Positions 1-7,637 of a stretch of DNA of 58,184 nt are shown piece by piece (position 1 is the first letter of the stretch; the number at the start of each line of letters is the position of its first letter). Both the position numbers and the translations under genes were made by a program. The notes beneath the pieces were generated by a model, which saw nothing but the letters and a program-made list of their open reading frames with translations, did no database searches and was not told where the DNA came from. The DNA is taken from NCBI GenBank assembly GCA_041397725.1, contig JAWKVZ010000010.1, positions 1-58,184 on the forward strand, written 5' to 3'. Source of the DNA: JAGRKR01 sp041397725. Lineage in GTDB: Bacteria; Pseudomonadota; Alphaproteobacteria; Rhizobiales; Hyphomicrobiaceae.

Positions 1-2
1 TG

Positions 3-611
3 CTCGATCCGGGGCGTGGCAAGACCAAGACCGGCTATCTCTGGGCGATTGCCCGCGACGACCGATCCTGGGGCGGCGCCGATCCACCCGCCGTCGCCTA
101 CATGTATGCGCCCGGTCGCGGTGCCGAGCATGCCGTGCGCCTCCTCGCGGGCTTCTCAGGCATCCTGCAGGTCGACGGCTATGCCGCGTATGACGCGCTG
201 TCGGACGGCGATCGCGCCGGCGGCCCGGCCACCCTGGCGCTGTGCTGGTCGCACTTCCGCCGCCGCTTCTACGACATCGCCAAAGCCGGCAATGCACCGA
301 TCGCATCCGAGGCGCTCGACCGCATCGGCACGCTCTATGCCATCGAGACCGACATCCGCGGTCGCTCTGCCGCAGAACGCCGCGAGGAACGGCAGGCGCG
401 CGCGCGGCCGATCGTCGATGCGCTGAAGCCCTGGCTCGAAGCTCAGCTGACGCGCGTCTCGGGACGCGCTCCGATCGCCGAGGCGATGCGCTATGGTCTC
501 TCCCGTTGGGAGGGTCTCGGCCGGTTCCTCGATGACGGTCGCATCGAGATCGACACGAACGTCGTGGAGCGGACGATCCGACCCATCGCGCTCAACGTAA
601 GCATCCGGTGA
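3..611 (+). pseudogene. IS66-type transposase TnpC, C-terminal fragment
   Basis: The reading frame is open from the window edge and encodes the C-terminal half of an IS66 TnpC. Visible parts are the second catalytic Asp (in LQVDGYAAYDAL) and the last Glu context (TNVVERTIRPIALN). The coding sense ends at position 596. From 597 the frame reads into the left end of the next IS element and stops at once, so the last residues (usually a GRKN/AGSD region) are lost. It differs in sequence from the complete TnpC at 633-2288, so it is a remnant of another IS66-group element. The N-terminus lies outside the window. Confidence 0.85.
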
Positions 612-632
612 GCGCCGCAGGGGCGGGGGTCT

Positions 633-2288
633 TCAGGCGGCGTGGCTGACGGCTGATGTCGCCGGCCGCCAGTTCCATGGCAGCAGGTCGTCGAGCTTCG
701 ATGCTGGATGGCTGGCGATCCTCGCCAGCACGTCGGCGAGCCAAGCTTGCGGATCGATGTCGCTCATCTTGGCCGTGACGATGAGGCTGTACATGGCAGC
801 GGCTCGCATGCCGCCGCGGTCGGAGCCGGCAAAGAGCCATGACTTTCTTCCGAGTGCAATTCCCCTCAAGCCTCGCTCGGCTGCATTGTTGCTCAGGCAG
901 ATGCGGCCGTCGTCCAGGAAGCGCGTGAAGGCCGGCCAGCGCTTCAGCATGTAGTCGATGGCCTTGGCGAGATCGCTGCCGCGGGAGAGCTTCGGCCGCT
1001 CGGCGCGCACAAGGGCAGCGAGCTCGTCGACGAGCGTGCGGCTCAGTTCTTGGCGCACGGCGCAGCGCTCGTCGGCGCTCTTGCCGTTGATACCGCGCTC
1101 GATCTCGAACAGGGCATCGATGCGCTGCACGACCTCCAGCGCCAGCGGCGAGATCGGCGCTGGTGCTTTGCCTTCGGCTCTGCGCCGCGCGCTGGCCTCG
1201 ATGTCGGCGAGTGCGAAGAACGGCCGGCGCGCGTGTGCCCAGCAGGCGGCCTCGAAAATCGGACCCGGCGTTCGGCCGGCCTCGTACAATCGATTGTATC
1301 CGGAGTAGGCATCGGCTTGCAGGATGCCTCGCCAACGCGACAGGTGCTGTTCGACGTGGACGCCGCCGCGATCTCGTGAGTAGTAGAACATCGCCGCCGG
1401 CGAGGCTCTTCCGCCGAACGGGCGATCATCCCGCACGTAGACCCAGCATCGACCCTTGATCGTCTTGCCTTTGGCCAGCACTGGCACCGTGGTGTCGTCG
1501 CCATGCAATCGCTCGGCGGCGAAGACGTGTGCCTCGATACGCTTCAGGAGCGGATCCAGCGCCGCGCTTGCCCGCCCGACCTGATCGGCAACCGTCGAGA
1601 GCGCCAGCGGCACGCCCTCGCGGCCATAGCGCTCGACCTGACGGTTCAGCGGCTGGTGCTGGCCGAACTTCTCGAACAGCAGCATCCCTAAGAGGTTCGG
1701 GCCGGCCCAGCCGCGCGGCGTGACGTGGAACGGCGCCGGTGGCTCGGAGATCTTCTCGCAGTCCCGGCAGGTCATCTTCTCGCGCACGTGCTGGATCACC
1801 TTCCACTGACGCGGGATCACCTCCAGCGTCTCGGTGACCGTCTCGCCGAGCTTCCTCAAGCGGGTGCCGCCGCAGCAGTCGCAAGCCGTCGGCGCCGGAA
1901 CGACCACGCGCTCGCGCGGCAGGTGCTCAGGGAACGGCTGGCGTGACGGACGCTTGCGCGTGAAGGCCGTAACGTTCGTGGTCCTGGCGGCGGCCTGCTC
2001 GGCGGCGATCTCGTCCTCGGTGGCGGCCGTCTCCAGCTCTTCGAGCTCCAGCTCCATCTGATCGAGAAGGCGCGCGGTGCGCTCGGATCGCGGCCCGTAG
2101 ATCCTGCGCTTGAGCTTGGCAATCTCCAGGTTCTGGTGCGCGATCGTCGCCGCATCGTCGGCGTTCCTGGCGCGGGCGAGAGCCAGCTCGGCTTCCACTT
2201 TGGCCGCGCGCTCCGACGCCGCTGCGCGTGCCAAGAGCGCGGCGGCCAGTTCGGCCTTGAGCGTGTCTATGTCGGCTGGCGAATCCAT
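633..2288 (-). CDS. tnpC: IS66 family transposase TnpC
   Basis: This is a full-length, 551-residue DDE transposase of the IS66 family. An N-terminal coiled-coil/leucine-zipper region (about residues 5-100) is followed by a zinc-binding segment with cysteines at about 136-139 and 174-177. The catalytic core then shows D264/D265 (LHGDDTTVPV), D326 (LQADAYSGY) and E471 (SNNAAERGL). The frame is intact, so the transposase may still be active. It follows tnpB after about 50 bases. The N-terminal MDSPADIDTLKAEL fits the usual TnpC start. Confidence 0.95.
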   Translation of the reverse strand: MDSPADIDTLKAELAAALLARAAASERAAKVEAELALARARNADDAATIAHQNLEIAKLKRRIYGPRSERTARLLDQMELELEELETAATEDEIAAEQAAARTTNVTAFTRKRPSRQPFPEHLPRERVVVPAPTACDCCGGTRLRKLGETVTETLEVIPRQWKVIQHVREKMTCRDCEKISEPPAPFHVTPRGWAGPNLLGMLLFEKFGQHQPLNRQVERYGREGVPLALSTVADQVGRASAALDPLLKRIEAHVFAAERLHGDDTTVPVLAKGKTIKGRCWVYVRDDRPFGGRASPAAMFYYSRDRGGVHVEQHLSRWRGILQADAYSGYNRLYEAGRTPGPIFEAACWAHARRPFFALADIEASARRRAEGKAPAPISPLALEVVQRIDALFEIERGINGKSADERCAVRQELSRTLVDELAALVRAERPKLSRGSDLAKAIDYMLKRWPAFTRFLDDGRICLSNNAAERGLRGIALGRKSWLFAGSDRGGMRAAAMYSLIVTAKMSDIDPQAWLADVLARIASHPASKLDDLLPWNWRPATSAVSHAA

Positions 2289-2336
2289 GATCCAAAAGAA
2301 TCACAGACCGCGCTGCGCCGCTCGCACAAAACGCTG

Positions 2337-2711
2337 CTATCCCGCGCGTTCCGGGCGGAATGTGTGAACCGGGTTACGCCAGTCGATCCCGGACAGGAGA
2401 TAGGCGAGCTGGGCCGCCGAGATGGTGACCGAGCGCTCCTCCGGCGCACGCGCCGGCGAGGTGGTCACGATCGGCGGCCAGATGAACCTGCCACGCTCCA
2501 GCCGCTTGGCGTAGAGCGAGAGCCCGAGGCCGTCATGCCAGAGGATCTTGATCAGGTCGCCTCTGGCGCCTCGGAACACGAAAAGATCGCCGGCGAAGGG
2601 ATCGCGGCCGAGCGTCTCCTGCACCTGGAGGCTCAGCCCGTTCATGCCGCGCCGCATGTCGGTCTTGCCGACAGCAAGCCACACACGCACGTCCGAGGGC
2701 ACCGGGATCAT
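2337..2711 (-). CDS. tnpB: IS66 family accessory protein TnpB
   Basis: This 124-residue protein is the IS66 Orf2/TnpB type. It contains the family hallmarks RVWLAVGKTDMRRGMNGL near the N-terminus, then DLFVFRGARGDLIKILWHD and a C-terminal segment ending in HTFRPERAG. TnpB is required for IS66 transposition but its biochemical role is unknown. The ATG at 2711 shares one base with the TGA stop of tnpA, which implies translational coupling. A longer in-frame extension upstream overlaps tnpA and has no family similarity, so the shorter start was chosen. Confidence 0.93.
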   Translation of the reverse strand: MIPVPSDVRVWLAVGKTDMRRGMNGLSLQVQETLGRDPFAGDLFVFRGARGDLIKILWHDGLGLSLYAKRLERGRFIWPPIVTTSPARAPEERSVTISAAQLAYLLSGIDWRNPVHTFRPERAG

Positions 2712-3082
2712 CACTTCCTCAGAAGGTCGAGCACGCGCTTGAGCGCACGGGCATCGAAGTCCGAACCGACGCGGACGCGGCAGTCGCCGCCAACTTCGAT
2801 CTCGATGATGTCGGACTGGATCGGCGCGGGTGCTGCAGACTTCTGGCACTCCGGCTCAGGTGCGATCGTCACGGGCACCAGCCCCGGCAGCGAATGGGCG
2901 GGCACAGATGCCTCAGCCGCCTCCAGATAGCGCCGCCGCCACGCGAAGACCTGGTTGGCATTGACGTCGTACTGACGCGCCACCACCGATACTGAAGCAC
3001 CCGGCAGAAACGTCGCCTCGACGATCTCGCGCTTCAGCGCCAATGGCCAGCGCTTGTTCCGCCGCCTCCCACTTGTGTCCAT
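2711..3082 (-). CDS. tnpA: IS66 family helix-turn-helix protein TnpA
   Basis: This is a 123-residue DNA-binding protein of the IS66 OrfA/TnpA type. The N-terminal helix-turn-helix has the family pattern RWPLALKREIVEATFLPGA followed by VVARQYDVNANQVFAWRR. The ATG at 3082 is preceded by an AAAGG Shine-Dalgarno and matches the usual MDTSGRRRNKRW start. A GTG at 3118 would add twelve residues but is less well supported. It is the first gene of the tnpA-tnpB-tnpC operon. Confidence 0.9.
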   Translation of the reverse strand: MDTSGRRRNKRWPLALKREIVEATFLPGASVSVVARQYDVNANQVFAWRRRYLEAAEASVPAHSLPGLVPVTIAPEPECQKSAAPAPIQSDIIEIEVGGDCRVRVGSDFDARALKRVLDLLRK

Positions 3083-3185
3083 GATCGCCTTTGTGGACAC
3101 ATCCACATCCCGCGCCACCTCGGATCAGCGCGCAGAGTCCGCCAACCCTGGTTTCACAACAAGGCGGCGCTCACCGGAGGGAGAC

Positions 3186-3859
3186 CCAAGAAGGGCGTCT
3201 CGTCTCACCAGCTCGGCCGCCAACTCGGGCTGAGCTACAAGACCGCCCACTTCCTTTCGATGCGTGTTCGCGAGGCGATGAACCTGCCGCCAGAGACCGA
3301 CGAAGGCCCGCTTGGCGGCGAAGGAAAGATCATCGAGTCCGACGAAACTTTTGTCGGCGGCAAGAAGAAGAACGTCCACGTTGGCAAGCCCGCGCCGAAG
3401 AAGCACCCCGTCCACGCCCTCGTGGAGCGCGGCGGCAAGCTTCGCGCGAAGCATGTCCCGGACGTGACCGCCAAAACCCTTCGAGACGCCATCGTCACTC
3501 AGGCCAGCCGAAAGTCAGAGCTGCATACAGATGATGCGCTGGCGTACTACTGGCTCGGCCGCGAGTTCAAGAGGCATCGCGCCGTCAATCATAGCGCGAA
3601 GCAGTACGTCACGAAAGACGGGCAAGCCCATGTAAACACGGCAGAATCCTTCTTTGCCATTTTGAAGCGACAAATTTACGGATCGCATCATAGCGTCAGC
3701 GAGGCCCATCTGTTCCGCTACGTCAACGAAGCGATGTTCCGCTGGAACCATCGCATCGCCATGGGCTACGACGATGCCGCCCGCGCTGCCGTCGCCATCA
3801 GAGGCGCACGTGGCAAGCGCTTGACTTACCGGCGGATTGACGAAGCCCCGAACCCTTAA
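3186..3859 (+). pseudogene. IS1595-type transposase, 5'-truncated
   Basis: The frame encodes the catalytic part of an IS1595-family (ISXO2-like) transposase. It starts in a KKGVSSHQLGRQLGLSYKTA segment and shows the Asp in ESDETFVGG, the Asp in HTDDALAYY and the distal Glu/Asn region NTAESFFAILKRQIYGSHH. The N-terminal zinc ribbon that precedes this segment in full-length members is absent. The coding sequence is cut by the right end of the IS66 element. The first in-frame ATG is at 3260, so a shortened product could in principle be made, but it would lack the target-binding domain. Confidence 0.85.
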
Positions 3860-3874
3860 GCAGCGAGCGCGCCA

Positions 3875-3893
3875 CTTCCTCCGGTGGAGGAAG
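3875..3893 (+). terminator. Hairpin after IS1595 remnant
   Basis: There is a perfect 8-bp inverted repeat (cttcctcc and ggaggaag) with a 3-base loop just downstream of the IS1595 stop. It has no T-run, so termination is only a possibility. It may instead belong to the element's terminal structure. Confidence 0.3.
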
Positions 3894-3960
3894 AAGCGCG
3901 CCTGCCGCGACTCGCGCTAGAATGGAGGTGTCAAGCCATCCTCTAACGGAGTTCAAAACT

Positions 3961-4497
3961 ATGAATCAGCTTCCTTGCGCTTGCCCCTCTTGCGGGGGCA
4001 TATTTCCGTCAGCAGGCATACGTATCAGCGGCAGCATCAGATCCCTCAGTCTCCACGGAAATCAGGAGACCTGCCCCTACTGTGGTGCAATGGCAAGTAT
4101 AGCTGACGGCATCTATGAAGCCACAGCAGGGACCATAAAACTACTGTCTGGACCAGACATCACCCTTGAAATTATTAGCAAATTCCAAGAGCTTCTAAAG
4201 CACGCCCATGAAACTAATTTGTCCATCTCAGAACTAGAGCAAGAAGCTCAAAAGATACATCCTAAATGCGGCGAGGTTATCCGCAACGCCAAAAAGACAA
4301 CGACAACAGCATTGCTCTTGATCGCTCTTATAGTTCTAGGCAACTGCAAGATTAACGTTTCTGTGGACGCAAACAGACTCATAGATCAGATCATCGGAAA
4401 GCCACCACAATCCCTTGTTGAGGGGTGGAGAACCTCAGTGCGTCGTGATGACCCCCAGCAAAAGCAAAGCGGAGGCGGCTCCGATGCCGCCAATTGA
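3961..4497 (+). CDS. Zinc-ribbon protein with one membrane segment, unknown function
   Basis: This 178-residue protein has no function that I recognise. Two CxxC pairs (C8-PS-C11 and C38-PY-C41) form a likely zinc ribbon. A mostly helical, charged middle follows, then one hydrophobic segment at about residues 114-127 (TTTTALLLIALIVLG) and a hydrophilic tail. The start at 3961 is chosen for the GGAG Shine-Dalgarno eight bases upstream; an ATG at 3922 lacks one. The gene is visibly richer in A+T and uses AT-ending codons, unlike its neighbours, so it was probably acquired recently. It stands alone between the IS cluster and the frameshifted operon. Confidence 0.7.
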   Translation: MNQLPCACPSCGGIFPSAGIRISGSIRSLSLHGNQETCPYCGAMASIADGIYEATAGTIKLLSGPDITLEIISKFQELLKHAHETNLSISELEQEAQKIHPKCGEVIRNAKKTTTTALLLIALIVLGNCKINVSVDANRLIDQIIGKPPQSLVEGWRTSVRRDDPQQKQSGGGSDAAN

Positions 4498-4567
4498 TGC
4501 GCCAAACCACAGGACCGCAAGCATGAAGGTGCCTCCGTACTTCCGATGAGCACACTCATAGGCGCAA

Positions 4568-4741
4568 TCACTTCCGCAGATTTTGTGGAGTTGCTGCGTT
4601 ACCTGCATGAGCCCCTCTCTTCTTGGTGTACGGCTTCGGCGGCGTCTTGAGCGCGCGCTTTAAACCCTCGTCCCGCCTTCGAGCAATCTCGTCTTCTGAG
4701 ACCTCGGGCTGAACGGTGTCTGGCTCGCGTTTTCTGGGCAT
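4568..4741 (-). CDS. Small basic hypothetical protein
   Basis: This is a 57-residue, highly charged frame beginning MPRKREPDTVQPEVSEDE and containing IARRRDEGLKRALKTPP near its middle. Short proteins with this RRRDEGL-R-TPPKP pattern are common in alphaproteobacterial mobile regions, to my recollection, and have no known function. There is no convincing Shine-Dalgarno upstream of the ATG, and an upstream in-frame start would extend it by 18 residues. It could be a remnant. Confidence 0.45.
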   Translation of the reverse strand: MPRKREPDTVQPEVSEDEIARRRDEGLKRALKTPPKPYTKKRGAHAGNAATPQNLRK

Positions 4742-5095
4742 GGGTGCTTGTAAAGGTCGCTGGCTTTGGGCCAGACTCCGATCCGCTGGCCGCAACCGGG
4801 GCGCCCCTGCGAAAGCGCACCCCGGTCACGTCAGCTGGCGATCCCGGCGTCGGCAGGCACGTACTGCGTCCTGCCGACATCCGGGGTCTTGCGGGGGTAG
4901 GAAGTGCGGGGCCGGGCTTCCGATCCATGGTCCTGAGGTGCAAGTCCCTCCACCTCCAGCCACTCCCTGAGTTGGAATTTTCTTCCACTCAACCTTGACC
5001 TTAAGTCAAACAACCGATTCTGGCAACCTGTCGAGGCTTGCCGGTCTGTTGGCTGAACGTCGGCGCTCGCGGTGTCGGTGCGGCGTCCGCTTTTG
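4742..5095. other. Intergenic, no gene recognised
   Basis: I see no supported coding region here. The stretch contains the last decayed codons of the RelA/SpoT-type pseudogene at its right end. It also contains a small hairpin near 4968-4993 (TGGAA/TTCCA arms inside TGAG/CTCA) and a tRNA-3'-end-like string at 4935-4962 that lacks a matching 5' half. Confidence 0.4.
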
Positions 5096-5932
5096 TCAGC
5101 TACCTACTTCCTCGAAAGAGCATTGAGCCTTGCGTCCAGTTCCTGGATTTCCCAACCCTTGCCTTATGCGACGGCAAATGTGCCGGCTCAGGACATCTCT
5201 CAGCCAACGCAAGCTCCCCAGACATGAGGTCAAACAATCGCAGCCAGTCGGGATTTCCTCTCCGGCCTTCAAATCTTCTCTTCTCAGTAAGCCTGCCGCC
5301 TCAACGGCGGTCGCCCAACTATGCTGCAATCTTGATCGTAGTTGGATTTCAATGCGCCTTCCATTGTATACCTCGTCTGCGCCGTTCCCTGCAAAATTCA
5401 TGATAATATGGTACGAGCGATATCCTCCCAGTTTTGGTGATTCAATATAGTTGTTTTCTTCTCTCAATTGATGTCGGGAAGAATGCAAGTAACTGGTTCG
5501 CAAAGAATTTACGTCCGCTATAGATGGGAGAATAGCGCGACATCCGCCCAAATCCTGAATTTGGTTGAGCTTAGCTGGGATCCGAGTAAGCTTCTTACGG
5601 ATCGATGGCATTCGCTTCAGTCGAGCCACTGTTAGCCCGCGCAGCCTGCCGGCACGCATAATGCCAAGCATTTCGTGACGCATTCGGTACATTGGGTACA
5701 CGTGCGAGTCGCGCCACGCATAGGCGATACGGAAGATCTCTTGTGTCTTTTCCTTGCTGTCATCAGACCACAGCAACTCACCACGAAGAGCGTCGCCAGC
5801 CCTTACGACCTGCTTCTTGGTGTACCCAAACGCGGGGAAATCTGCCATTGTGAGCCCGGAGTCGCGCATCCATGCGTCCGCTCCCGTGGAGATCTCGGCC
5901 TCGCAATCGTTTTCCAGAGGTCGGACGTTCAT
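5096..5932 (-). pseudogene. RelA/SpoT-domain nucleotide synthetase-like protein, frameshifted
   Basis: The first about 215 codons encode a RelA/SpoT synthetase-type domain. Visible motifs are RLKRMPSIRKKL (104-115), IQDLGGCR with D127, GGYRSYH (169-175) and EIQLRSRLQHSWA (195-207), all typical of (p)ppGpp-synthetase-like folds. Family members continue with DWLRLF-type sequence. That sequence is present but in another frame from about 5265 (NPDWLRLFDLMSGELALAE), and a third frame near 5165 gives WEIQELDARLNALSRK and then a stop. At least two single-base frameshifts therefore destroy the C-terminus. It is the last gene of the 9713-5096 operon. Related stand-alone proteins include housekeeping small alarmone synthetases and toxic or phage-defence enzymes; the operon context favours the latter. 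Confidence 0.75.
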
Positions 5933-5996
5933 ACCTTACCTCCCCTGCTGGGCTTTGGCAAGTACAACATCGTCCAAGATTGTGCTACCAAGCCAA

Positions 5997-6908
5997 TCAA
6001 TACGGCTCGTTGTTGTCATCCTCCCAGACGGGGGAATCGTCCTCCGCGTAGTATTCCGAAGCATCATACATCGACGTGCTGACGTAGGTTGCGCCGAGGC
6101 CCGCCGCTACCAAGCTGGAAAGACCGGAGAGCTTGAGGCCGCAAGCAATGCATTCGAACTTGGACGGCAGATGATCCTGTTTTTCTATGATCGTGTCCGC
6201 GTCCAGGGATTTCTTGGGTGCTGAGATTGCTTCACCGATGACGATTGCAGTTGACTCTGCACGAGGACACTTCACACGGTGACCTTCGTGCTTGGTGGCC
6301 CATAGTTTGGCCTGCGCAGCTCGTTCCTGAGCCTCGACCTTGGTGAGCTTGCGCCACGTGGCTGGAGTACTCGGCTATGAGTTTCTGCGTCTCTTTGGTC
6401 TTGTTCTCTTTAGCCGCAGCGAGGAGCTTCTCGGCTGCATCCGCCTCATCAGTCCCAAAGCGATTCAAGATCCTTTCCAAGCGAGTCGAGTAGAACCTTG
6501 CTTGCCTCATAATACCTAGGAGCCAAACATCAGGGGCGGCTTGTTTGAACGTCATGTCGCCAGAATGAAGCTCTGCATTGCGGCGCTCCGCCAGCGCTAA
6601 GGCAGCGTCTTTTAGCTCCTTGTTGAAGGCCGGCAGAATCTCGTGAAGACGATCCAGCACTTCACCGATCGCTATCGATCGAGGAACATATCGCTCAGTG
6701 GAGGGAGAATGGCCGAGGGCGTAGTACAAATGCTGCCACTTCTGCTTGGTATCGGCAAGCAGCGCAGGGCTGATCCTGGCCAGAGCTGCTGGGCCAAGAA
6801 TTCGAAAGTCAGGGATGCCCAAAGTCCAAATTCCCAATCATCTCGTGAGGCTTCGATAGTCTTAGCAGCATACAGCTCCGCCTTGGCCAGCAAAGTATCG
6901 CTGTCCAA
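5997..6908 (-). pseudogene. Zinc-binding hypothetical protein, frameshifted
   Basis: Three successive frames together make one recognisable protein of about 300 residues. A TTG start at 6908 opens with DSDTLLAKAELYAAKTIEAS. A shift near 6795 leads to ARISPALLADTKQKWQHLYY and a helical region with ALAERRNAELHSGD. A second shift near 6355 leads to WRKLTKVEAQERAAQAKLWA and a C-terminal zinc-binding part that keeps one CxxC (FECIACGLK), while the other pair has become CPRA. I know this as a recurrent family of unknown function. It sits 43 bases after the TauD-like gene and 64 bases before the RelA/SpoT-like gene, on the same strand, and is presumably part of the same operon. Confidence 0.65.
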
Positions 6909-6950
6909 GGGTGAGATGCAGGTTTGACCTTCTTCTTCACTGGACAGTTC

Positions 6951-7637
6951 CTAGTAAACACGATCAATCGTGCGGTCAGTGGATGCGAGGGTACTTCGGA
7001 CCTCGAGCATGAATCATGCGCCAATTGTCAAAGACAAGAGTGTCGGCCGCATTCTCCAGCCTGACAGCAACATCGGCCTCTGCATCAAGCTCGAGCCGGA
7101 CTTGGGCGAATATCTCCTTCGATGCCGCCGTCGCCGGTTCTAGAAATGTCTGGTCCCACCTGAACAGGACTTCGCCTTTCTGGCTGCTCTCAAGTAGATG
7201 AAGCAACTGGACCTTTCGCACAGGCCTTCTTGGACGAACCAAAGCGCGCTGCAAGCACAAGTGCCAAGCTTCGAAACTATGGGTCGGCTATCACGCAGAA
7301 GGGTTGCCACATCAGGCGCACCGCGGACACACCGCAACATCAGGAAGCGCGGCGGGACTTGCCATTGCGCCATATCGGTATGCATCGGGAACTGGCCGAG
7401 TCCATAGAGCCCGCTGTATGAAATTCTGCTAGCGTTGTTGGTCGTCTTCGCTGTGAGCTGGTGAACGGGGCTTCCCTCGCCGAGCTTAAGGGGGGCGCCG
7501 ATAAGCGTGCAAAGCGCCTGCGTGGTCAGCGAAGGAGCAAGGCCAGCGACGAAACAATAGCCAGCACGCCGGAGTTCGTCCTTTATTCGAAAAATCTGAG
7601 CATGGTGTTCGTCGCGCACCTTGGTTTTGGGTTTCAT
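6951..7637 (-). pseudogene. TauD/TfdA-like dioxygenase, frameshifted
   Basis: The frame from 7637 encodes the N-terminal half of a TauD-like Fe(II)/2-oxoglutarate dioxygenase fold, with the metal-binding H86-T-D88 in FPMHTDMAQW. A shift near 7257 moves the rest (LQRALVRPRRPV and DTLVFDNWRMIHARG with the distal metal His) into another frame. A further shift near 6970 is needed to reach DRTIDRVY, the usual 2-oxoglutarate-binding Arg region, followed by TAG at 6951. The ATG at 7637 overlaps the stop of the upstream ATPase gene by four bases (ATGA), so the two genes were translationally coupled. The substrate is unknown. Members of this subgroup are not tied to taurine use by anything visible here. 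Confidence 0.68.

Larger units (their letters stand above)
597..3185 (-). mobile_element. Complete IS66-family insertion sequence
   Basis: The element carries tnpA, tnpB and tnpC in the usual IS66 order on the minus strand. The left end, 597-617, begins GTAAGCATCCGGTGAGCG. The right end, 3165-3185, is its imperfect inverted copy: 17 of 21 positions match, including an uninterrupted run of 13. The left end falls exactly where the upstream transposase loses its reading frame. The right end falls just before the family-like KKGVSSHQL segment of the IS1595 transposase. The bases flanking the ends (cgctcaac and ccaagaag) are not the 8-bp target duplication expected for IS66, so the flanks were rearranged after insertion or the right end is degenerate. 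Confidence 0.8.

Noticed and set aside
4935..4962. tRNA- or tmRNA-3'-end-like string with a T-loop-like TGCAAGT and terminal CCA
   Set aside because: No matching acceptor 5' strand, D arm or anticodon arm was found upstream, and no tag reading frame nearby. At most it is a remnant or chance match.
4599..4988. 129-codon minus-strand frame starting MEENSNSGSGWRWRD
   Set aside because: It overlaps the shorter, more plausible small gene at 4568-4741 in another frame and has no recognised similarity.
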